This document shows positions 1-8,405 of a stretch of 12,810 nt of DNA, piece after piece. Below the pieces are notes generated by a model. The model worked only from the letters and a program-made list of their open reading frames with translations, was not told the origin of the DNA and ran no database searches. The stretch is from Cyclostephanos tholiformis (lineage: Eukaryota > Bacillariophyta > Thalassiosirophyceae > Thalassiosirales > Thalassiosiraceae). Location of the stretch: contig JALLPB010000808.1 in assembly GCA_036939975.1 (NCBI GenBank), positions 1-12,810 on the forward strand, read 5' to 3'. How positions within the stretch are numbered: position 1 is the stretch's first letter; each line of letters opens with the position of its first letter. Position numbers and translations under genes: made by a program.

Positions 1-1
1 G

Positions 2-546
2 AGGCTGCAGAATCCAGATACAGTGTCTCTGGCTGCATCTGCTTGGTCTGTGTCTAAAGCTATTGTTGATGGTGATTTGTCTGAGGAATCTGACAATGAT
101 GACAAAGAGGATGATGATCTATTCCAGCACTTCATTGAATGCAGGTGTGCGGAGATGCATCTACCAGTGGAGGAGGCGAAACAATGGAAGTCAAAGAATC
201 CAAAGGTGACAGAATCGGACCTTTCTAGTTCCAGTGAAGAGGAGGAAGAATGCAACAGCAACCATGTCAACTCACTCAGACAGAAGTGAAGAAGAAGATG
301 AAGAAGGGGATCAGTTGACAGAAACATAGGAATACAATCGGGAGGTGGGGTTTAAAAGTGAGTTGTTATTTTACACAGTGATTCTACATCACTACGGATC
401 AATTCGATGTGGGTGAACAACATAACACATTACACATTTTCTCAAACCCTCATCCTCCAGATAACCAGAGAAAGTGCAAAATACAGTGCAAGAGATATCA
501 GAATGGTTTGTGTAGTTGCAGCAAAGGCAGTTCCATTGGAGGATAG
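2..546 (+). pseudogene. Fragment of an unrecognised acidic, Cys-rich protein, cut by the left edge
   Basis: I do not recognise this protein. An open frame enters from the left edge and runs to a TGA at 287-289. It reads as a short hydrophobic or serine-rich start (SLAASAWSVSKAIVDG), then an Asp/Glu-rich stretch, then a Ser/Glu tract (DLSSSSEEEEEC). Just before the stop, the next frame continues the same acidic composition (DRSEEEDEEGDQLTET) up to a TAG. A third frame, 382-546, gives a Cys cluster (RKCKIQCKRYQNGLCSCSKG) ending at a TAG. Like composition carried across three frames suggests one broken coding region, probably the 3' end of a mobile-element protein. The join between the parts is inferred. 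No ATG start is visible inside the window. It may equally be two unrelated fragments. Confidence 0.35.
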
Positions 547-1151
547 GCTGAGATGGAGAAGGATGCAGTGGCACATCAGGTTTACAGACTGAGGAGGGCA
601 TCATAGCAGAAATGAACTGAACCATTAGAGGATTACAATGGTTAGACATAACGGCATTAAGAATACATCTAAGGTCCTTAATAAAACAAAAAAAAACTTG
701 AGAGATTTTTCATTTTGTGCTGTTAATTCAATAAAAAATTGGTTATACATATTATTAATGCACATATTTTGATTAAATGCTGCTAACAAACCGACAATAA
801 AACATACTAATCAGAAGGGAGGGATGGGCATCTCGGCCCAGGAAAGTGCTGCTCTAGGATTAGCTGGCTCAAGTAGACACTGAAGGGGGGGTGTGCTGTT
901 ATTGAATGGCCAATTTCATAGAGTCAATTCCGTGCTGCATGTAAAATAGGCAAAAAATCTGGCACTGCCACAAAAACGAATTTAGAGAAAGGTAGGTATT
1001 TGAAGTGGAAGCCCATCAAGATAGTTGGTATCGCTATGTTATGCATAGTACCCCATTTCTTCTCCAAAGTATATCATACTAAATCTCACTTAAGTTAGTG
1101 GCTGGACCTTATTAAGTTAGTGACTCCAACTATTGATATCATTCAAAAAGT
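547..1151. other. AT-rich stretch with no gene seen
   Basis: No open frame with protein-like composition was found on either strand. The stretch holds AATAAA-type words near 680-735 and 795-805, either of which could be a polyadenylation signal for the + strand fragment to the left. It also holds several TTAA words, the usual piggyBac target, and a run of seven G at 885-891. I could not match any part of it as an inverted repeat to the region right of the piggyBac-like gene, so an element end is not established here. Confidence 0.4.
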
Positions 1152-1851
1152 ATGTCTTATGAAGTCCAACATATTGTCTCTTATCTCAATCTCACAAATA
1201 GTCATCATGGTGACTACCCGCTCGCATTTTGCAGGACAACTCTCCTTATTGGCCTCATCCACCACCTTAAGGATGAAGGCTCTACAGAAGATGAGCACAT
1301 CCTCCTCCTCTAAAAATTCACAGCCCTTGTGGCCTCCTTCTTATGCTCCTACCCCCAAGGCTAGGAATAAGAACAGCATTCCCCTGGGTAACCATTGTAG
1401 TCAAAAGCAGAGGCCCTCCGTGCTGCTCACTCAGTTAGAAAAAGAATGCCTGAAGTATTTTTTGGAACTGATGAAGACATCTGATATGGTCATGATAACC
1501 AATGAGCTATCACCATGCAAGATGGCCACCACAGTCAAGGCAATTTGCAAAACCCTCCTCAACTCTTCCCGTGCAGTGTCAGCCGCCAATTTTAAATTGC
1601 AACTGAAGGGATTGGAGAATCAAATCTTGAATGCCATTACTTACCTAAAACAACAAAGAAAAAATTTGGAGGATGAACTACCAAACAATATTGCACGCTG
1701 TGATTGTATTACTTCCAATCCTAGATGGAAGCTTTGTTTTGGTAAGACTTAATTATTCAGGAAAAGAGAAAGAGACGAATTTAATCGTAAGATTAAATCA
1801 ATTGACCATAAAATTGGAGATTTGGTGGAAGGACTCATTGTTATGGATTAG
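1152..1851 (+). pseudogene. Small broken gene convergent with the piggyBac-like gene; possible accessory protein
   Basis: I do not recognise the family. An ATG at 1152 (TGA upstream in frame) opens a frame reading MSYEVQHIVSYLNLTNSHHG and on to a TAA at 1311-1313. Around the CCT repeat at 1300-1310 the sense seems to pass to the next frame, which stays open to TAA 1750-1752 and then, in the same frame, to TAG 1849-1851. The second half is rich in Lys, Glu and Leu with heptad-like spacing (LKGLENQILNAITYLKQQRK, then RKRERDEFNRKIKSID), suggesting a coiled coil. The gene ends only 73 bases from the 3' end of the convergent transposase gene, so it could be a second gene of the same element. One frame change and one internal stop make it a likely pseudogene. 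That the pieces belong together is inferred. Confidence 0.4.
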
Positions 1852-1924
1852 GCGTTTGTTTAAACTAGTAAATTAGTAATGTTTTCATGTACTGCTGCTA
1901 GTCTAATTCTGATACTATTTCATT

Positions 1925-4190
1925 CTACTTAGTTGTCTCCACGTCTTTATCATATCGTCTCATCAAACCTTGCATGTACTCTCTATTCCTCTTTATTTTC
2001 ACCTTGGTTGGTTGCCTGTATCTGGACTTTGGCATGTGAAATATATTGCTCCAATCCTCCATTCCAAGTCCATACATCTCATCATCAAGATAATCAACAC
2101 AACAAGAAAGACTGTACATCTTCTTCTCACTTTTAAAAGAGACATGCACACCGCATAGCCCACACTTCATGTGAGTACTATTCCCACACATGCCACACCT
2201 CTCTGCATGCATATTCTCCATACTATTTATGTGTTGTCTCAATCCTGCAAAATCTCCCGAGCAAAGACGACTCTCCTTCCCACATTTTGGTGTCTACTCA
2301 TCAATGTACTTGTGATAGGACACTCTCATTGTTGCATCATCACAAGTCATAACTGTTATACTATTGTCTCCCCCACAATGTGTCTTATTCATTAGTGTCG
2401 TTTCCCTCATGAGTGTGTCCCCAGGATATGCCATGTTTTTTTGTCTATAGGTTACCATCTGCAGCAACATTTTCTTCCAAAATTGTGGACCGGAAACAGG
2501 AGTAACTTTCCATTCCTCATCAATCCCTCCCTTGGCACATTGCAAGTACAACTCATATGCCATTGACATGGCTATTGCTTTTCCATGTCTCATCAGGGCA
2601 TGCCACCACATCCATGAATTGTACGATAAATCCCAAGACAACAGCATCTGATCAATTTTGTCAACAGCACTGTAGTTTTTCAAATATGTCTTACGTGCTT
2701 CATTCATTTTAATGCCCAATTGTCTCTTCTGATCTCCCCTTCCTTTGTTGCCCTCCCTAACATACGGCCCAACCTTGGACAAAGCATTTACAGAAGACAT
2801 ATTTGTGCCACCTATTAATTGGAATGATATGTGAGTCATAATGTATTCTTTGCATGTCTGATTCCCTGGAACCCTTTTCACCGCAATTATCGGTTGTTCA
2901 AAATGTGCCACCTTGGACCTTAGGTCCACCGCCTTACCCTTCAAGTTGTGGAAGTGGTGCCCCGGAACATCTTTGGGCAATCTATCATGTCTGCACATCA
3001 TCGTTGCTTTCCAACATCTTTCTCCTATATACTTTAGAATGTTGTCCCCACTAAAATAATTGTCCATTGTTAAATGGACCTTCTCACTGAATATTGTCTT
3101 CTCTTATCATTTTCAGGCTTGGCTGCACCTTTAACTAGTGGATCTATCACTTTAAGTAACCTCACAATCTCAGCTGGACTGGTCGCAGTGAAAGGTTTGT
3201 TAACAGGAAAAAAATTGTGATGAGGTGTCCATGCATACAGATATCTCCTCCTAGAATCAATCAGGAGGACATGTTGTCCCCCCTTGTCTGTTTTCTTACC
3301 CATCAGTCTGCTATGGACATCTGCATAGCTGGAATTTGCCCAAGTTGTTTTGTCATCACTTACATCAAGTCCTCCAAATAAAATAATCTGGTTCATGTTG
3401 TGTGTCATGACATCCCATATCAGTCTATACTTTTGCATCAGATCAAAGATAGACTCACCTTTCTTTGTTTCACACCAGTACTGATTCTGTTTTAGACATG
3501 ATTTGATATTGATATACCTCCAATAGCTCATTGCCTCAGCTATATGTCTGTTGTATGTGCTAGTTTGATTCATCATCCAGCAGTCATGGATATCATTATT
3601 TAGATTCCGGCAAACTATACCGTCCCAGACAAATAACTCAGCTGCATTTGTCTGACCAAACTTGTGACCACGTGTACCGCTCCTACATTTTACCTTGTTA
3701 GCATAATGGTTGGTGTTTTCTGCCACTACCTCATAATATCCCATCCTTGGATCATTTTGTATTCCAGAAAATTCGGTTTCAACTATTGGGACAAGAAGTG
3801 GGTAGAAGAATAGGGCATCACATTCAAGCATTCTATCACGGTTAAGTCCCATCTTGATTAAGTAGTTCCTATTCAGCTTCATGCTTTGGTCATCAGGGAA
3901 TAGTTTGTAACATGTCGTGCCCATTCTACAGTTATCTCTAGTGTGATCTTGAAGCTTCCATTCTTTGTAAAAAAATTCATATCCTCCAATTTCTTGTTTG
4001 ATGGTTTGGGGATTGATTGGAACTGGAACTGCTCCAGATGGCATCATATGATGTAAATACCATCCACTCTTTTTTTCAAAAACTGGACAAAAAGTAAACT
4101 GACTCCAACTCCCTGGATTATCTTATGCGTCAATTGTTTTAAGTTCGGTAGTAGATTTGTCCAACAAATCAGATGATGACTTCTGATTTA
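1925..4190 (-). pseudogene. DDE catalytic core and C-terminal zinc-binding domain of the piggyBac-like transposase
   Basis: This part carries the family diagnosis (DDE_Tnp_1_7). The piece from 4047 to 3070 includes DALFFYPLLVPI, RSGTRGHKF and HVLLIDSRRRYLYAW; the Asp in LLIDSR, codon near 3257, fits the first catalytic residue. Reading back a little in the next frame joins it to KVHLTMDNYFSGDN, whose Asp fits the second. About 134 residues on, YSAVDKIDQMLLSWD gives the paired Asp residues, three apart, that hold the third catalytic position in piggyBac, followed by the Trp-rich WMWWHALMRHGKA. After a single TAG at 2294-2296 the same frame continues into CGMCGNSTHMKCGLCGV and a later CC, matching the C-terminal cross-brace zinc domain that binds the element ends. 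All acidic residues expected for catalysis are still present, although the frame is broken by a shift near 3105 and TAA 4123-4125. Confidence 0.85.
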
Positions 4191-4199
4191 TCTTTTATC

Positions 4200-6981
4200 T
4201 TATTCCTGAAACAATATATCTCCCATTGTTAATTTTGGAGCCGGGACTTTGTAATCTTCTTTTGAAAAACACAGAGGTGACCACCTCTGAGGAGCACCGT
4301 GAAGGGATGTGGAATCATCTGCGCCTATTACCTCCAATAAATAAGGAGTTGCATTTACTTTCACCACCAAAACATCCTCCTCTATTTCTTTATAGGCATT
4401 CAATATTTGCTCACGAACAGTCTCATTCATTGTTGAGATAAAGCCCTGTAAAAAGTCATATCCCTCACCTTCTCCATCAGATGTACCCTTATCACCCTAA
4501 TTGTTGTCATCCTTCAGGTATAGATGCATCACTTGATCATCATTGACTTTTCTTGTAATAGTGTTGCATTCCTCAGGAGGTGGACAAGGATAGTCCAGTG
4601 AATCCAAATTAATCAAATTATTGGTATCATCCAAGGTTGCGTCAAGAGTCAATGGACTAAGAGAGGCATTATCATCTACTGTGGTGACAACCCGGATAGA
4701 CTCTTCCCAGAAGTCTGAGTGCATGCTTTTTTTTGTCACCAGGGTATTCTTCTGATCATGTTGTCCTCTTTTGTTCTTTCTCTGGACAGTTTTGCACTTC
4801 CTGTCTTTCCAAGAACCACATCCACATCTTGTTTGAGACTGTGATAGGTAAGCATAGCATTTCACACATTGCCATACATTGGGAATTGGTGGGAGCACAG
4901 GAACAATTACCTCACACGAACAATCTAACAGAGGAAGAATTGGTGTAAAGGTTCACTTTGCAATATCATCAAAAACTGGAGGAAATATGTCTGACTCCAT
5001 GGCATTTACAGATACTGGTTCACCTTCATTGGTATTATGTTCTGCAGGATTGGTAGTGAAAAAATCTATGTCTTCTTCCCTGGCATTTAAAGTATTGGTT
5101 TACCTTTGTCGGTATTTGTTGATGCTGGATCTGTTGCCACAAAATCAACCTCTGCATCAGATCTTCTGCCAATTTTTAGGTTTGTTGATTGATTACATGA
5201 GGCTTCACTGACACATTTGAGTCTATATTTACTGTAGTTTCCTCAAAAACAGCGTGGGACAAGCTTGGTTCTGTCATACTCTCACTGGAAATGTATGCTT
5301 TTTTCATTTGACTCAGCTAATAGATCTACATCACTCATTTTGTCCTCTTCTGACGAATCAGATCCACTAGTAAGCATGGATTTCATTCCTTTTTATCAAG
5401 ACTAGCCAAAGAATGGATTGCATTGTCAGTGAAACTGGCGTCACTCTTTAAGTTGATAGCTTTGTTACAGATGTCCTAGACAAAACCGACATCATGTGTA
5501 ACAGCCTGACAACCACACCTTAACTCATCAAATAATCATACTTGGTGGTTATCCTCCTCATCAACAGTCTGGATGAATTGATACATGCACAGTGCAGGGT
5601 CAATGGTATCGAGGGGGTTTTTCATTACACTATGTACCTGTTTGCATCTGGTAAAGAACCATTGCACATTCAAACTCTCCACACTGATGTGTCCTGATGC
5701 AAAAGACTCTTTCTCATCCTCAAAATCTTCTGAGTTGAACCCTTCTGATTCATGACCAGAACCATATGTTGTGTACTAAAACATGTCATGTGTCATGTGG
5801 TCTGCACCATCCTCCGTGTTTCATGATGCTTTCCTTCATTTGAGTAGGATTCCCCCTTTAGTATCATAATAGTTTTCCCTAAATCAAATATAGAACTCTC
5901 CTTGCACATTAAGGTCGCATCCCATTAATAGACAAGGCACTGGATTGGTTATGCACAGGCTACCCTCGGCATACCAATCACATCTTAAACATTGCTCACA
6001 ATGAGCATCATCATAAATCTCATCTGGCTCACAACTTGCGTTCTTATCAGAAATCTTCTTAGATTCTTCATCTCCTCCACCAGATGTACGTAACAAATCA
6101 TTACCAGACCATAGTAAAAGCTTTATATCTTTTTCTCAATGGATCCAAGGTTAACAACTATCGTAGCAACAACATCAGTGTTTGCAAGATCCTTGTGCCA
6201 AGTCTGAAACCCATTTCCAGCCTTCATCTTACACATTAGCCACACCATCTTTACCTTTTGGAAGACATACTTCCTCTCCAATTTTCAATAAGGCTGTTCA
6301 AGAGAGGAACTTTGAATAAGTCACCAGAATCAATCTTTCTGTTCCAATTTGGATCCACTGGCTCACATTTATATTTCGGTACGAGCAGAAAGAATCGGCA
6401 GAGTAATTCTTATTCCATCAGACTAGTAAGTCTTGGCTCAATTCCCACACCACAGATTCATCTAACTTGTCTATCTCAATTGGATAATCACCATCAACAT
6501 CCGCCTGCAGTAAATGAGGCATAGCAGGAGAATTCGTCCGAATACAAAAAAGTTGAGTGGCAATGAAAGCTTTGTCCAAACTGTCATTGTAGTAACCACA
6601 ATGCCACATGTTTGTCAATGGAAAAATGACGTATCCACCAAGTAAATTAAGAGGCACACACCGGATGGCATGTTCACACTCTTTAGTTCTTATGAAACAC
6701 ATATCAATGCATTTCGGGCAGAAAACAATTCTGTTCTCATGATTATCTGGAAAAACGCAATCCGATGAGGATGTATCCAGGGTTGCATCACCCATGCTAC
6801 AATCTCTTGGCAATTCCATCGGGGGTAACATAATCTCTCCATCATCAGTTGTTGCAAAGTAATCATCCAAGTTAACTGACAAATGTTGTATTGTTGGAGG
6901 AGTGCTAGAGTCTACTGCTGCCAAGACAGAAGTTGTTGCAGCAATTTTTGCTTGTCTGCTCATATTCCTTGTCAATGGCAT
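4200..6981 (-). pseudogene. Unusually long N-terminal part of the piggyBac-like gene
   Basis: No known domain was recognised. From the ATG, about 187 residues read open and contain FCPKCIDMCFIRTKECEH. After a frame change come KYKCEPVDPNWNRKIDSGDL and then YVFQKVKMVWLMCKMKAGNG, each in a new frame and each protein-like. The next piece has AHCEQCLRCDWYAEGSLC (near 6010-5950), a plausible zinc ligand set, followed by an acidic region with seven in-frame stops. Near 4875-4800 a compact module QCVKCYAYLSQSQTRCGCG resembles a zinc ribbon. The last stretch, to 4200, has NETVREQILNAYKEIEEDVL, predicted helical. Several Cys pairs spaced CxxC suggest multiple zinc sites, perhaps for DNA or chromatin contact; that role is inference only. 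This is the most decayed part of the gene. Confidence 0.55.
4992..5152 (-). repeat. Tandem repeat of 81 bp (27 codons), two diverged copies
   Basis: On the minus strand the copy near 5152-5073 encodes DFVATDPASTNTDKGKP and the copy near 5072-4992 encodes DFFTTNPAEHNTNEGEP. The shared word AAATGCCA starts at 5088 and 5007, exactly 81 bases apart, while the copy starts are only 80 apart. The upstream copy therefore lacks one base around 5089-5092, exactly where the reading frame changes. The repeat lies in the acidic middle region of the piggyBac-like gene. Confidence 0.75.
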
Positions 6982-8405
6982 TGCAATTTGGCTGCATACT
7001 GTTTAATTGGCTGGAGATGATGTTATTATGAGATGTATTGATCTGTCAAAGGGTTATCTTATGTAGAAGCATCCTTTTTTCCAATGATACGCCGGCTCCT
7101 GGTCCTGAGCAGAATTGACTCGTTAACGTGGTTGAATGCCACAATTCCTTATCGGTAAAACCAAACTGATCATCCTTGAGATCAATAAGCTATGACGCAA
7201 TTGGATCGACGTATGCTCTGATGATTTTTTTTGTTAGCAAAACATTTCTTATGACAGGAGAGCAAATTGGAAGACTCACACATTGAGGCAGGGGTAATGC
7301 GTGATATCAAAAGTGTTTGACATAGCACAGCACCCAAATTGCCATGTCTATCATTTTTTTGGACTTGAGCGAATCATGATGGCTGTCACAGTGCATGTAG
7401 AACCATTCCAGATTATCAGAGAATAGACACTGCTTGGACATGATTATTGACGTAAGATGAGGCAACAGGGCAGGGGGGGGGAATTATGGCGGAAATTGCT
7501 TGTTTTGTGTGGTGGCGCTTGGTTGTGTTGTGTGATTGTGTGAGTTGGTGGTCATCTTCCTCCTATTTTTTTGACACACAAAGACACCATCAAACTATAA
7601 ACCATCCTATGCAAAAATAGGAAGAAAGCAAAAATCATCAAAATATATGGTTAGGTTCTTCAGACCATAAGCAATCTATTTGTAATTTTTGATTGTTGTC
7701 AATGGAAAATTAGGGGAGAATGAGACAAGCAATATTGAACTTGAAAAGAGTTAGTAACTCTATGAGGATCACCAGTGGAGATCAAATGGTTAGATGTCAA
7801 AATCTTGGACCCAATACCATGAAAGGATATGGTTAGATAGCTCAGGTCAAGGGCTACAAGAATAGTGACTTGCCCCATGAGGGTTAAGTGATAGAATTGT
7901 ACTAATGAAGCTCTAGAAAATGAAATTGTAGGTAGTACCTTGAAAAAAAGCATCTGCCCAGACTAAACAATAGGAGTTTTTTCTCACTCTTCTACTCTTC
8001 CCCTTTTTTGTTGGTTCAGTCACGTAGTGTAACCGTACGATAAAAAATAAAGACTGCAGTTGGTTTACAAGTAGGATAGAGACTAGTGTACTAATTTGAC
8101 TAAGGTGAATACTACTTGATAGTTTATTTTATCTTATACCTTATCTAATGTTAGTTTAATTTTTATTGTACTTCTTGTCATGGCCCTAACCCTCCCCAAT
8201 GTGTCATGATACAATCCCCATCACCATAAAACATTGTCAAACACACCCCACAACTCTGTACAAGTCGACCAAGCTGTGATCACTCCCCATAGATTTTCTA
8301 ACATCCCGAGCCGACTGAGCTATTCTAACATCCTGAGCCATCAAAAAGTCAATCTAAATCAGTTGCAAATACTTTCCCATGTGCTTTGAAAAGGTTGTAC
8401 ACAGT
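6982..8405. other. Region between the two decayed transposons; no gene supported
   Basis: The left part (6982 to about 7550) should hold the 5' untranslated region and promoter of the minus-strand piggyBac-like gene. It contains a run of nine G at 7473-7481, followed by a plus strand that is almost all G and T at 7497-7551. One minus-strand open frame at 7953-7699 (84 codons, ATG start) is rich in Leu, Ser and Ile without motifs, and I do not call it. The stretch 8000-8290 is AT-rich and then pyrimidine-rich. The part next to 8405 is probably the 3' flank of the Crypton-like gene. Confidence 0.4.
8296..8339. repeat. Short tandem duplication, period 27 bp
   Basis: A 17-base word beginning TTCTAACATC occurs at 8296-8312 and again at 8323-8339 with one mismatch (CCCGAG against CCTGAG). 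It lies about 70 bases beyond the stop of the Crypton-like gene on the minus strand, so it probably sits in that element's 3' flank. No function can be assigned. Confidence 0.7.

Larger units (their letters stand above)
1152..6981. mobile_element. Decayed piggyBac-like DNA transposon, ends not located
   Basis: The limits given are those of coding material, not of the element. The transposase gene on the minus strand identifies the superfamily. The small plus-strand gene is included because it lies tail to tail with it at 73 bases. piggyBac elements insert at TTAA and carry short terminal inverted repeats; I looked for a matching pair left of 1152 and right of 6981 and found none by eye. GGG followed by TTAA at 7881-7887 has the form of a right end but has no partner on the left. 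The element is probably immobile, because its transposase is broken at many places. Confidence 0.6.
1925..6981 (-). pseudogene. Long piggyBac-like transposase gene, decayed
   Basis: Minus-strand sense can be followed for 5 kb from ATG 6981 (an in-frame TAA lies upstream) to TAG 1925-1927, which implies an ancestral protein of about 1,650-1,700 residues. That is far longer than typical piggyBac transposases, about 600 residues. Reading order: N-terminal region with Cys clusters (6981-5884), acidic low-complexity middle (about 5760-4950), a second Cys-rich module (4898-4790), a further acidic stretch to about 4200, the DDE core (4190-2294), and a C-terminal Cys-rich domain (2242-1925). Frame changes lie near 6415, 6275, 6125, 5390, 5300, 5175, 5090, 4190 and 3105. 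In-frame stops lie at 5884, 5836, 5821, 5776, 5536, 5476, 5383, 4953, 4497, 4123 and 2294 (lowest base of each). That all parts form one gene is inferred from strand, continuity and absence of other starts; the N-terminal half could have been a separate upstream gene. Confidence 0.7.

Noticed and set aside
392..649. 85-codon minus-strand frame with several Cys residues
   Set aside because: It is the complement of the plus-strand Cys-rich fragment. The plus strand gives the better patterned sequence and continues the acidic frame to its left.
2294..5886. Reassigned stop codons (TAG, TGA or TAA read as amino acids) to explain continuous sense across stops
   Set aside because: All three stops interrupt the sense, frame changes occur as well, and the neighbouring MEMO gene uses TGA as a normal stop with no internal stops. 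Pseudogene decay explains this better.
7881..7887. GGG followed by TTAA as the right end of the piggyBac-like element
   Set aside because: The form fits, but no matching CCC-starting inverted repeat after TTAA was found on the left side.
7699..7953. 84-codon minus-strand frame with an ATG start
   Set aside because: Leu/Ser/Ile-rich composition without motifs, repeats or conserved neighbours; could be chance in AT-rich DNA.
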